From positions 186,001 through 250,000 of the forward strand of contig OY729432.1 in assembly GCA_963422385.1 (NCBI GenBank): DNA of 64,000 nucleotides, given 5' to 3'. Every line of letters begins with the position of its first letter. Positions within the stretch are counted from its first letter, which is position 1. This stretch comes from JAJDTQ01 sp963422385. Lineage in GTDB: Bacteria; Desulfobacterota; Binatia; UBA9968; JAJDTQ01. The position numbers were made by a program, and so were the translations under genes. The notes below the pieces were generated by a model. That model was not told the origin of the DNA and ran no database searches. It was given only the letters and a program-made list of their open reading frames with translations. Shown one piece after another: positions 1-7,960 of this stretch.

Positions 1-698
1 CTGGCGACCACGCGCGAGACGAAGAGCAGCCAGAACATGGTGCTGGTCAGCGCCTCCCAGACGGTCCACTCCCCGGCCGCTGCCGCGGATGGCTCCACCG
101 TCTTCCGCGACGCGGGTTTGTCGCGGGGCATGAGAACGCCCGAAGGCAGCACGACGAAGAGGAACGCCAGGATTCCCATGCCCACGTAGGCCAGCCGCCA
201 GCCCCAGATGTCCACCAGGAACTGGGCCACGGGAAGCAGGGCGGCGATGCCGAGGCCGCCGCCGGCCCAGGCGAGCCCCATGGCCAAGCCCCGGCGCCGG
301 GTGAACTGCCGCGCGATGATGGCCACGTGGGGCACCATGCCCATGAGGCCGAGACCCAACGCCGTGACCACGCCGAGCCAGAGGTAGACTTGCCACAGCG
401 ATGAAACCGTGCTGCTGAACGCCAGCCCCACTGTGAGCAGCAACCCCCCCAGCACCAAGGTCTTGCGCGACCCCCAGCGATCCACCAGGGAGCCCGCGAG
501 GGGCATGGAGAACCCTTCCACCAGCACCGAGACGGACAATGCCGTGGCGGTGACCCCACGGGACCATCCGAAGGCCTGGAACAAGGCGACATAGAACACC
601 GCGTAGGAGCCGCGGATGCCGCGGTTGAAGCCCATGTGCAGGAAGCCCAAAGCGACTTGGCCGATACGCCCGGCTGTGGTGGGTGTTGAACCTTGAAT
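1..698 (-). CDS. MFS transporter, partial (C-terminus beyond window)
   Basis: About 232 residues of a major facilitator superfamily permease read off the left edge of the window. The minus-strand frame gives alternating hydrophobic helices and the loop motif GSLVDRWGSRK between helices 2 and 3, which is the typical MFS signature. The N-terminus contains HMGFNRGIRGSYAVFYV, resembling monocarboxylate/oxalate-type MFS carriers, so an organic-anion substrate is plausible but unproven. No ATG lies at the expected start. A strong AGGAGG at about 706-711 is followed nine bases later by an in-frame ATT at 696-698, so I set the start there; a TTG about 19 codons further in is the alternative. The gene diverges from nothing nearby and is separated by a palindromic repeat from the oxaloacetate decarboxylase. 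Confidence 0.75.
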   Translation of the reverse strand, partial: MQGSTPTTAGRIGQVALGFLHMGFNRGIRGSYAVFYVALFQAFGWSRGVTATALSVSVLVEGFSMPLAGSLVDRWGSRKTLVLGGLLLTVGLAFSSTVSSLWQVYLWLGVVTALGLGLMGMVPHVAIIARQFTRRRGLAMGLAWAGGGLGIAALLPVAQFLVDIWGWRLAYVGMGILAFLFVVLPSGVLMPRDKPASRKTVEPSAAAAGEWTVWEALTSTMFWLLFVSRVVA

Positions 699-774
699 GT
701 GGAACTACCTCCTGGTCGGGAATTGGCGCGCGCGTCGTCCGGCCCCTTTGCTCCCACTCCATCGGTGCGTGCAC

Positions 775-799
775 GGGCGGGCCTGAAACCCGCCCCTAC
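775..799. repeat. REP-like palindrome, copy 1
   Basis: Imperfect inverted repeat of the form GGGCGGG-nnTGAAA-CCCGCCC followed by CTAC. Three relatives occur at 34199-34223, 38449-38476 and 39511-39532, always between genes. Together they form a small family of dispersed extragenic palindromes. No transposase of the RAYT type is intact in the window. Confidence 0.7.
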
Positions 800-830
800 A
801 CCCGCCAACAACCATTCCGACGCGCTGGGC

Positions 831-1688
831 CTACAGGAACTCTTCGGTCCAGGCGTCGTATTGATCCCGGCCCAGCACCAGGCTCATCAGCTCCGGGGAC
901 GCGGCCCGGTCCTTGAGATCGGCGGGCGGGCGCCCCTCCCGCAGGTGTGCGTACGACGCCTGGAGCGCTTGCGCCGCCACCTGGAACGGCATGTGGCCCT
1001 GGAGGGCGATGCGGACGCCGTTGGCGGCGAGGAACTCGCGGTCGTGGAGATCCGGCGGTATGGTGCCCAGCACCACCGGCAGGAGCGTCATGGCATGGAT
1101 GGCGGCAACCTGCTCGCGGGACCGGACCCCGGTGAAGAAGACTCCGTCGACGCCGGCCGCCTCGCACGCCTTCACGCGCGCCGCCACGGCATCCATCCCC
1201 TGGGTCGGAAGCACGCCGGTCCGGCCCAGAACCACGAGCTCGCGATCCGATCGCGCCGCCACGGCCGCCCTTGTCTTCCCGGCGAACTCCTCCTCGGAAA
1301 TGAACTCGTCCCGGTCCTGTCCGAAGCCTCTCGGGAGACGGGTATCCTCGATGGTAAGCGCCGAGACGCCGGCCGCCTCGAGCTCCGACACCGTCCTCAT
1401 GACGTTCAGGGCATTTCCGTAACCGTGGTCGGCGTCCACCATCAGCGGCAGCCGGGCGGCCCGGGCGATACGGCGCGCCTGGTCCGCGAACTCCGTCAGG
1501 GTCAGCACGACGATGTCCGGCGCCCCCAGCACCGTGGCCGAGGCAATGGAGCCCGCCAGCATGCCGATCTCGAAACCCGCCGCTTCGGCGAGCCGGGCCG
1601 ACACCGGATCGAATACCGACGCCGGGTACAAGCAACCGGCGCCCTGGAGGAATTCCCGATACTGTCGGCGGCGTTCGGTAAAGGTCAC
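831..1688 (-). CDS. Oxaloacetate decarboxylase, PEP mutase/isocitrate lyase superfamily
   Basis: 285-residue protein of the isocitrate lyase/phosphoenolpyruvate mutase superfamily. It closely follows the Pseudomonas PA4872 pattern: ASVFDPVSARLAEAAGFE near residue 23, a GS-A-LGAPD stretch, DADHGYGNALNVMRTV (metal-binding Asp) near residue 84 and IEDTRLP. PA4872-type enzymes decarboxylate oxaloacetate to pyruvate with Mg2+; the lyase-specific KKCGH motif is absent, arguing against isocitrate or methylisocitrate cleavage. It is a cytosolic barrel enzyme with no signal peptide. It stands between the MFS gene and the HtrA-like gene on the same strand, with about 65 bases to the latter's stop. Function assignment rests on motif memory, so substrate remains inferred. 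Confidence 0.82.
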   Translation of the reverse strand: MTFTERRRQYREFLQGAGCLYPASVFDPVSARLAEAAGFEIGMLAGSIASATVLGAPDIVVLTLTEFADQARRIARAARLPLMVDADHGYGNALNVMRTVSELEAAGVSALTIEDTRLPRGFGQDRDEFISEEEFAGKTRAAVAARSDRELVVLGRTGVLPTQGMDAVAARVKACEAAGVDGVFFTGVRSREQVAAIHAMTLLPVVLGTIPPDLHDREFLAANGVRIALQGHMPFQVAAQALQASYAHLREGRPPADLKDRAASPELMSLVLGRDQYDAWTEEFL

Positions 1689-1755
1689 GGTCTCTCCTAG
1701 AGGCGGCCGGCTTTTCGGTGCTCGGCCGAGGGCCGAACCGGGGACCGGCAGAACA

Positions 1756-2736
1756 CTAGTGGCTTGGGTTCAATCGCAGGTAGTCGTAGCGGTCGCCCGA
1801 CACGACGCGCACCTCTTCGACTCGAACCCCTTTGAGAATGTTGAGCGGCACGCTCACTCCGGGGGCGCCCAGGGCCCAGACCTTGCGGTACACGTCCGCG
1901 AGTCCTTCCACGGCAATTCCACCCACCCCCGCGACGAGGTTGCCCGCCTGCAGTCCGGACCGCGCCGCCGGGCCTCCCCTGGATACACGACGAATCACCA
2001 CGTGTCCACCCACCTCTTCCATCTGCGCGCCGAGCCACGGCCTCGGACTGGCGCCGGATCTTCCCTTCAGGGTGAGGTCCGAGAGGATCGGCTTCAGCAG
2101 ATCGATGGGGACGAACATGTTGCCCGGCACGGGTTGGCCGGGAATCGCCTCCGGGATCTGAAGCGAGCCGATACCCAGCAGGGCGCCGGCCCGGTCGATC
2201 AATGCCGCCCCGCCGAACGAGGCATGGTGGGGCACGGTGAAGATCGCCCGCTCCAGCAGGTACTCCCAGTAACCGGCGAACTCCCGGCGCGAGGCCACGT
2301 AGGCGCCCTGCCCTGACGGACCATTCCCCGAGTAGCTCAGGATCAAGACCTCGGAACCGCGTCCCAGGTCTTCCGACAACCCCAGCGGCAGGGGGCCTCC
2401 CACGGCGGACCGGGCCCGAAGCAGGCCGAAACCCGTGGCATGATCGTAACCCAGGACCCTGGCCGGCACCGTCCTTCCGGTGGAGTCGGTGATCTGCACG
2501 TGCGACGCCTCGAGAATCAGGTAGCCAATGGTCAGAACCAGGCCATTGGAATCGATGACGACTCCGGTCCCTTCCCGTAACGGCCCCAGGGAAGCCGCCG
2601 TGCGCGCGTCCGCAGGCGCCTCAGCCCGCACCTTGACCACCGCGTCAAGGGTCTCGGCGGTAAACTCCCGGGCCAGGACGTGCACCGGGACCGCCAGAAC
2701 AAGAGCGAGAATGACAAGGAGACCTCTCTTTTTCAC
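1756..2736 (-). CDS. HtrA/DegP-like protein with degenerate catalytic triad
   Basis: 326 residues: signal peptide (about 1-22), trypsin-like fold similar to S1C proteases (about 30-220) and a single PDZ domain (about 234-310). The framework motifs are recognisable: GTGVVIDSNGLVLT, the DHATGFGLLR segment and ASFGGAALI. All three catalytic positions are replaced: His by Tyr72, Asp by Gly102, and Ser of GNSGG by Phe174. It is therefore predicted to be a periplasmic non-proteolytic chaperone or scaffold. Start is GTG at 2734-2736 behind GGAGGTG. The reading frame is intact and the PDZ domain well kept, so this is not a decaying pseudogene by appearance. Confidence 0.8.
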   Translation of the reverse strand: MKKRGLLVILALVLAVPVHVLAREFTAETLDAVVKVRAEAPADARTAASLGPLREGTGVVIDSNGLVLTIGYLILEASHVQITDSTGRTVPARVLGYDHATGFGLLRARSAVGGPLPLGLSEDLGRGSEVLILSYSGNGPSGQGAYVASRREFAGYWEYLLERAIFTVPHHASFGGAALIDRAGALLGIGSLQIPEAIPGQPVPGNMFVPIDLLKPILSDLTLKGRSGASPRPWLGAQMEEVGGHVVIRRVSRGGPAARSGLQAGNLVAGVGGIAVEGLADVYRKVWALGAPGVSVPLNILKGVRVEEVRVVSGDRYDYLRLNPSH

Positions 2737-2880
2737 AAGACACCTCCAGCCGAACGATATCGGGCTCGCGGTCCCACCGCGGCCGGAGGGGCTCCGGTGG
2801 CGTGGGCGCCAACCCTTGCCTCCATATTACCGTACAAGGGACACTGCGCTATAGTTCATCCTGAACGGGAAACAAGGCCC

Positions 2881-3234
2881 ATGACGCTGTCCCTCACCCA
2901 CGAGGCCGCTGATACGATCACCGCCCGGGCCCGCGAACCGGCCACCATCTGGCACATGAAGACCGGGGAGATGCCGGCCGATCAGTTGTGGATGGACCGC
3001 TGGAAGCCGCACTGGAACCACAAGCTCAGGTTCCTCGGCGAGATCGTCGGAGGGCTCGACCAGGGGCGTACCGGCGACGACGACATCACTCTCTTCGGCG
3101 GCGTCCGCACGGGACCTTCGAGCGGGCTCGGTCTGCAATACATACCGGCCTGGGTCGCCTACCGGCGTGCACGCGATCAGGGCATCGGCTTCGAGATCCC
3201 GGACGAGATGTTCCTCCAGGACGTCCACCCGTAG
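2881..3234 (+). pseudogene. Ornithine cyclodeaminase-like C-terminal fragment
   Basis: 117 codons from ATG to stop that match only the last third of the ornithine cyclodeaminase/mu-crystallin family: LGEIVGGLDQGRTGDDDITLF followed by a G-rich loop and the terminal FLQDVHP. The N-terminal substrate half and the Rossmann NAD-binding domain, which normally occupy about 200 residues, are absent. The upstream 150 bases show no remnant in any frame that I can recognise. It is most likely a truncated gene, although a short expressed protein cannot be excluded because the frame is open. Confidence 0.6.
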
Positions 3235-3266
3235 CAACCGGTGTGGGAATACTTCCACCGACGACT

Positions 3267-4214
3267 ATGGAACAAAGCGTTCCCTCCCCCAGGCTCCGGA
3301 TCGGCGTGAGCAGTTGCCTCCTGGGTCACTCGGTGCGTTACGACGGCGGCCACAAACGCCACCGGACCATCGCCGACACGCTGTCGCGCTTCTTGGACAT
3401 CGTCGCAGTCTGTCCGGAGATGGAGGTGGGAATGGGGGCGCCGCGGGAGCCCGTGGACCTTGTCGGAGATCCCCGGGCGCCCCGCATGCTCGGAAAGGAT
3501 TCCGGCAAGGACTGGACCGGGGTCATGCGGCGGTACGGGCGGCGGCGGGCGACCGAGATCAAGAAGCTGGAGGTGTCCGGGTTCATTCTCAAGAAGAGTT
3601 CCCCGAGTTGCGGACCGGACCGCGTTCCAGTTCACGCGGAGCCCGGGAAGGCTCACCCCGCGGGCAGCGGCCTGTTCGCTCGGGCGCTGGTGGACGCCCT
3701 CCCACTGCTTCCGGTCGAATCGGAGGATCGCCTGGACGATGCGTCATTGTGCGAGAACTTCATCGAGCGCGTTCACGCGTATCGGGAATGGTGCGCCTGC
3801 GCTGACGAGGGGCCGTCGTTGCCAAGACTCATGGACTTCCATGCCTGCCACAAGCTGACCCTTCTGGCCCACAGCGAGAGGCGCCTGCGGCTTCTGGGAC
3901 GCCTCCTGGCGGAGGCCGGGAACGGCTCGCTGGAGGCCGTGACCACCCAGTACGGCAGCGCTTTCATGGAGGCGATGAAACAACCGGCGACGAGAAAAAC
4001 CAACACCAACGCGTTGCAGCACCTGGCGGGTTTCCTGTCGAGCCGACTGGACCCCGGAAGCCGAAAGCATCTCGCCGCGCTGGTGAACGACTATCGTCTG
4101 GGACGGGTGCCCCTGCCCGCGCCCCTGGACCTCATACGCCGCCACGCGGCCGAACATCAGGCCGAGTACGTCCTGCGGCAGAGCTTCCTCCACGGCCACC
4201 CGGCCTCTGGCTAG
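3267..4214 (+). CDS. DUF523 and DUF1722 domain protein
   Basis: 315-residue cytosolic protein with an N-terminal DUF523 domain (about 10-155: GVSSCLLGHSVRYDGGHKR, PEMEVGMGAPREP, LKKSSPSCGPDRV) and a C-terminal DUF1722/YbgA domain (about 190-310: LMDFHACHKLTLLAHS). The conserved Cys residues of DUF523 (CLLG, VCPE, SPSCG) are all present, and the two-domain architecture is the usual one. The molecular role is unknown; family members often sit near DNA photolyase or DNA repair genes, but none is seen here. The start ATG at 3267 fits the family N-terminus. The stop codon TAG coincides exactly with the first three bases of the adjoining MITE. Confidence 0.85.
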   Translation: MEQSVPSPRLRIGVSSCLLGHSVRYDGGHKRHRTIADTLSRFLDIVAVCPEMEVGMGAPREPVDLVGDPRAPRMLGKDSGKDWTGVMRRYGRRRATEIKKLEVSGFILKKSSPSCGPDRVPVHAEPGKAHPAGSGLFARALVDALPLLPVESEDRLDDASLCENFIERVHAYREWCACADEGPSLPRLMDFHACHKLTLLAHSERRLRLLGRLLAEAGNGSLEAVTTQYGSAFMEAMKQPATRKTNTNALQHLAGFLSSRLDPGSRKHLAALVNDYRLGRVPLPAPLDLIRRHAAEHQAEYVLRQSFLHGHPASG

Positions 4215-4374
4215 TGTCGTGTCCGGTCAATTCGCAAGACAAGATGCGCAGGATTTCTTGTCGTCGGCAAGGCGCGATGACGAGCAGTGGCCAATACCAC
4301 GCGAGGAAAAGCAACGCAGCCGACGGCAAAAAAGACCCGTATATTATCTTGCGTATTTACCGGACATGACACTG
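4212..4374. mobile_element. 163-bp MITE with 28-bp terminal inverted repeats, copy 1
   Basis: Starts TAGTGTCGTGTCC and ends with the imperfect reverse complement GGACATGACACT, with the inverted repeats running about 28 bases into each end. The interior is non-coding and includes GTCGTCGGCAAGG. A near-identical 163-bp copy lies at 38493-38655. The element carries no transposase, so it must be mobilised in trans; the terminal TA is reminiscent of IS630/mariner-like elements (inference). Confidence 0.8.
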
Positions 4375-4480
4375 GTGTCGTGTCCGCAGTCTCAAGAATT
4401 CATCACGAGGCAGGTTCGCATTCCATGAGTATCCAACGCATCAAACCGGCCAGCCGCCGGAGGTTCCCTGTTTGTAGCGG

Positions 4481-4714
4481 TCAGTCGTTTACGGTCGGTC
4501 GCTCCAGGCGCTCCGCCAACCACAGCTTGATAATCGATTGACGAGTGACGCCGAGGCGACTGGCCTCTCGATCCAGGGATTCGACCATCCAGACCGGGAA
4601 ATCCACGTTGACGCGTCGTTGTTCCCGGGACGGACGACGGGCGGCAGACAAGTCGAGCGCTGAGGTGGTATTCTTGCCGTCGTCAAAGTCGGTGTCAAAT
4701 TTCTTTGCTTTCAT
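4481..4714 (-). CDS. brnA: BrnA-type antitoxin (ribbon-helix-helix)
   Basis: 77-residue antitoxin with a C-terminal ribbon-helix-helix/CopG-like segment: RRVNVDFPVWMVESLDREASRLGVTRQSIIKLWLAERL. The N-terminal 30 residues are polar and would be the toxin-binding part. Its ATG lies 20 bases inside the toxin gene, so translation is coupled. In BrnTA systems the antitoxin dimer binds and inactivates the BrnT ribonuclease and represses the shared promoter. The toxin-first order is the normal arrangement for BrnTA. Confidence 0.82.
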   Translation of the reverse strand: MKAKKFDTDFDDGKNTTSALDLSAARRPSREQRRVNVDFPVWMVESLDREASRLGVTRQSIIKLWLAERLERPTVND

Positions 4715-4967
4715 ATATTGCTACATCCTCTACTCGGGCTCGGCGTACCGAAATGATGCGAATACGGCTTCCTCTGGGAGTGACCACCGACGACCAGTGC
4801 TTCATGCGAATGCGGCCGATGACAACGAATCGTTCCTCATCCGTGGTCTTTGCCGGTATTTCGACGCGAATGGGGTCCTGCCAAAGTGCTTCGGCCGCAA
4901 CAAAGTCGATACCCTGTTTTTCCAGGTTTCGGGCGCTTTTATGCTGGCCGAATTCAAACGATGGCAC
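4695..4967 (-). CDS. brnT: BrnT-type ribonuclease toxin (DUF497)
   Basis: 90-residue DUF497 protein with the family layout: N-terminal FEFGQHKSARNLEKQGIDF, a central ERFVVIGRI strand, and the C-terminal RIRIISVRRA(R) strand carrying the basic catalytic residues. BrnT is a RelE-fold ribonuclease. It begins with GTG at 4965-4967 and overlaps brnA by 20 bases. A TATAAT-like hexamer (complement of 4985-4990) lies about 18 bases upstream, but I do not see a convincing -35. The module is intact and sits in accessory DNA next to the MITE. Confidence 0.83.
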   Translation of the reverse strand: MPSFEFGQHKSARNLEKQGIDFVAAEALWQDPIRVEIPAKTTDEERFVVIGRIRMKHWSSVVTPRGSRIRIISVRRARVEDVAIYESKEI

Positions 4968-5098
4968 AGTATGGAAAGTATACCATTATAAATCAACTTA
5001 CAAAGCCCGCGTATGGCGGAAGTCCGGGGTTTGCGGCCGCACCTCCGCCAGCGGTGTCGGTATCCTCGTCGCCCGTTCACCAAGAGGGAGTGGAGCGC

Positions 5099-5932
5099 TC
5101 AATCAGTCGCCCCGCGAGCCAGAATGCCGTACGAGTACAGATCCACCGGTCCGGAGAGGGCCGACGCGGCGTCCGGCGCCACACGCTTGCCGATATCCAA
5201 CAGGCCGCCGGACTCGACCACCTTCAAGTCGGTCCGTTGCTCGAAAACGGCAAGATCGTCGAACCCGGTAACCCATTTCACGTTCAAGGTCTTTTCGAAC
5301 GCATCCGTGAATGCCGTAACCTGATCGTGGCCGGACGTGCGGTCGATGACGCGCTTCGAGAAATAGTCGAAAGCGATCTTGAATGAAGGGATCATGCCGC
5401 ATAACCGATTGAGGAAACCATAGATCAGTTCCACCGGCAGATACATGCTGTTGCCTTCCCAGATGAAAAGGATCGGCGCATGGATATCGAAACCTACCTT
5501 GACCAGCTTGTCCGGCAGATCCACGTCGAGATAGTTGCACGGGATGCCGGCACACGGCGCAACGCCATGGCTTTCCAGGACCTTGCTCTTGAACGCCAGC
5601 ACGGCCGGTTGATCGACATCACAAAAGCGGACACCCTCGGTCTCGAACACCAAGGGCCGCATGTCGAATCCAGCGCCGAGTATGACGACCTGCCGCATGC
5701 CGTTGCCGATCTCGCGTCTGGTGATCTCATCGAACGTGCAGAAACGATAACGAAGCAGTTCCGACGATTCCGGAAGGATCGCCTGCATCCGCCGGGCTTT
5801 CTCCCTCATTTCGTCGGTGACGAACCACTCCGCGTAAGGATCGTCGAACAGACGAGGCTCCCGTTCTTTTTCCATCTCCCGGAAACAGGCCAACACAAAC
5901 GCGGTCGCGCCGACTTCATTGATGTCCGACAT
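5099..5932 (-). CDS. LCM-family (TIGR00027-like) SAM-dependent methyltransferase
   Basis: 277 residues with the leucine carboxyl methyltransferase (PF04072) signature: N-terminal GATAFVLACFREMEKE, RLFDDPYAEWFV, the SAM-binding VVILGAGFDMRPLVFE and the following FCDVDQPAVLAFK acidic motif. Bacterial members of this group are small-molecule or polyketide O-methyltransferases, often clustered with secondary metabolism, but no biosynthetic partner is present here. A GGGAGGA lies six bases before the ATG. The gene stands alone between BrnTA and a 560-base gene-poor stretch. Confidence 0.82.
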   Translation of the reverse strand: MSDINEVGATAFVLACFREMEKEREPRLFDDPYAEWFVTDEMREKARRMQAILPESSELLRYRFCTFDEITRREIGNGMRQVVILGAGFDMRPLVFETEGVRFCDVDQPAVLAFKSKVLESHGVAPCAGIPCNYLDVDLPDKLVKVGFDIHAPILFIWEGNSMYLPVELIYGFLNRLCGMIPSFKIAFDYFSKRVIDRTSGHDQVTAFTDAFEKTLNVKWVTGFDDLAVFEQRTDLKVVESGGLLDIGKRVAPDAASALSGPVDLYSYGILARGATD

Positions 5933-6496
5933 GACGAGTCCTCCCGGATGAATTTCCTCTCCCGCAGTTCATCGGTGGTATTCAGCGGGAGTCCGACGTG
6001 GAGCGCGAGAACCGCAGGTCGAATTCCCGGATTGAGAGTGCTTGAGATCGGGAGTCTCTTTCGACGCCCTTTCCTCGAGTTCCAGGAACTGGAGCCAGTC
6101 GACATCGCCGGACGAAGACGCCGACCGCTGCGCGGTCAGGGCCCGGTTGCTGCGCTAGGGCGCCGTTTGCGAAGATGAGGAATGCGACGGCAACGGCCTC
6201 ACACTTGGCGCCTCCACCGGGCGCCGGTCCGTGTTTACAGTACCGGTTTATTGTACGATGCCGAGAATATACCGTTCAGCATCCAGCTTCAACCCCGCGT
6301 GAACAGTAGGGGTCAGAGCGAGATTTTGCCGTAAAAACTCGACCCGGGACTTCTTCCCCAGCATGATGATCCTCCCAAGGTTCAATCCCATGACCCAATG
6401 ATGACCAAAACACTTGGAAGAACACATCAATTACCACCCGATTCAATGACGGGAGACCACTGGCTGCCTGCCATCAATGGCCATTGCTGACCTGCC
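5933..6496. other. Gene-poor stretch with a probable RAYT-like start remnant
   Basis: No convincing gene. On the minus strand at about 6252-6362 a GGGAGG precedes ATG and the codons MLGKKSRVEF, which resemble the first residues of REP-associated tyrosine transposases. The frame then runs into sequence without family similarity and stops after 38 codons. I read this as the scar of a deleted Y1-type transposase; it is a weak inference. Confidence 0.35.
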
Positions 6497-7060
6497 CTAC
6501 TTGCCCCAATCCTCGTGCGTGAGCGGGCTGGTGTTGAGCAGTTCCCGATACTGCCGCCACTGCGGCATGAACTGATCCATCAGCGCGGTAAAGCGGTCAT
6601 TGTGTGTCTTCTCAAGCAGGTGCGGCAGCTCGTGCACCAGGATGTACTCAAGGTAAGGCGGCGGCTTCTTGGCCAATTCGGTGTTGAGACGAATGCTACG
6701 TCCATCGGGATTGCAAGTCCCCCACTTCGTTTTCATTTTTTGTACGAAAACGCGCTCGGCGTTTACGCCCAAGATGGGCTCCCACTTTGCGAGCAGGTCC
6801 GGAACAGCCGTCTTCAGTTGCTCGCGGTACCACTTGGAAACAATCGCCCCTCTGGCGACGGTGCCTGCGCCTGGGCGAACCCTCGGAATCATATTCCCGG
6901 CCTTCAATTCCATCGCCGGCGCGCCGTCCCCTTCGACGATCCCGAGCAGGTAGCGCTTTCCCCAAACATAGTGACTTTCCCGATCGAGATATTCTCGACA
7001 AGTTTCGCGATCCTGCTCCCGAAGTTTTTTCTGTTGTTTTCGGATCCAGTCAATCTTCAT
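6497..7060 (-). pseudogene. YgjP/SprT-like zinc metallopeptidase, 5'-truncated by an IS3 fragment
   Basis: 187 codons matching the C-terminal two thirds of YgjP-like (DUF45/M48-type) metallopeptidases: KWGTCNPDGRSIRLNTELAK and the zinc motif HELPHLLEKTHNDRF (HExxH with the downstream His). Family members normally begin with about 50 further residues forming an N-terminal beta sheet; these are missing. The coding similarity ends within a few bases of the IS3-like segment that starts near 7056, so the present ATG is probably an internal codon. The zinc site is intact, so residual activity is possible if it is expressed. Confidence 0.68.
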
Positions 7061-7310
7061 CGAACGCCTCTGGCGTTCGATGAAATACGAAGCCGTCTAC
7101 CTGCATGAACTCACCGACGGCTTCGCGGCTCAACGGGTCATCGGAACGTGGATGGACTTCTACAACACCACCAGACCCCATTCCGCCCTCGGCGGCACAA
7201 CCCCGGCCGATGTCTACCAACAAAAAGGCCAGCCGCTGGACGGGACCCGCAACCCCCCCTGGCTGCACGCCCCTCCACCCGCTCGACCCCTGCAACAGCA
7301 CCTGCTAGAC
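7056..7310 (+). mobile_element. IS3-family transposase OrfB C-terminal fragment
   Basis: About 65 codons of the integrase-core C-terminus of an IS3-family OrfB: FIERLWRSMKYEAVYLHEL, then DFYNTTRPHSALGG and TPADVY. The N-terminal bulk with the first two acidic catalytic residues is missing, so it is inactive. Its left edge abuts the truncated YgjP gene and its right edge merges with the IS21 remnant. Confidence 0.75.
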
Positions 7311-7366
7311 AGGCTTCTGGCGGCACGATCCATGTCTCGAATACACCTTATTCCGGCCGCTCCCCT

Positions 7367-7872
7367 GTCCAATAAACCGGGTCCACCTCACCCACGCCCT
7401 GATCCGGCGCCAGCTCGACGTGCGCCTGAGCGCGACCACCGTGAAATGCCTATACTGCGGCCAGCGCGGCGCCAGCGACATGCGCTCCTCGCGCAAGGGC
7501 AATCACACCACCGTCGACGAGCACATGCCGGAGAAGCGCCGACGCATGGGCCAGTGGACGCCGCAGCGCTTCATCCGCTGGGCCGAGAAGATCGGGCCGC
7601 ACACCGCTGCGCTGATCACCACCGTGCTCGACTCGCGCCGTCACCCTCAGCAGGCGTTCCGCTCCTGCTTGGGGATCCTGCGCCTAGCGAAGAGCTACGG
7701 CGACGAACGCCTGGAGGCGGCCGCTGCACGGGCGCTGGCCATCGGCGCCAACAGCTACCGCAGCATCGAGTCGATCCTGACCCACCGACTCGACCACAAC
7801 CGGCCCGATCAGATCGAACTCACCGCTCCGATCGAGCATCACAACATCCGTGGCGCCCGCTACTACTGCTGA
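7367..7872 (+). pseudogene. IS21-family IstA transposase, C-terminal fragment
   Basis: About 168 codons of an IstA C-terminus: the strand-rich VKCLYCGQRGASDMRSSRKG, then HTTVDEHMPEKRR, followed by HPQQAFRSCLGILRLAKSYG and ALAIGANSYRSIESIL. The DDE catalytic core and N-terminal HTH are absent. It is followed, with the normal IS21 spacing, by the first codons of istB. Confidence 0.78.
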
Positions 7873-7884
7873 GAGGACACCGAC

Positions 7885-7960
7885 ATGTTGACCCATCCCA
7901 CCATCGACAAACTCCACCAGTTGCGATGCGCCGGCATGGCCAAGGCGCTGGGCGAACAGA
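7885..7960 (+). pseudogene. IS21-family IstB, first ~25 codons only
   Basis: MLTHPTIDKLHQLRCAGMAK matches the start of IstB, the AAA+ helper ATPase of IS21 elements, 12 bases after the istA stop. At 7961 the sequence switches abruptly to the 3' end of an IS5-family transposase in opposite orientation, so the ATPase domain is lost. Confidence 0.75.
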
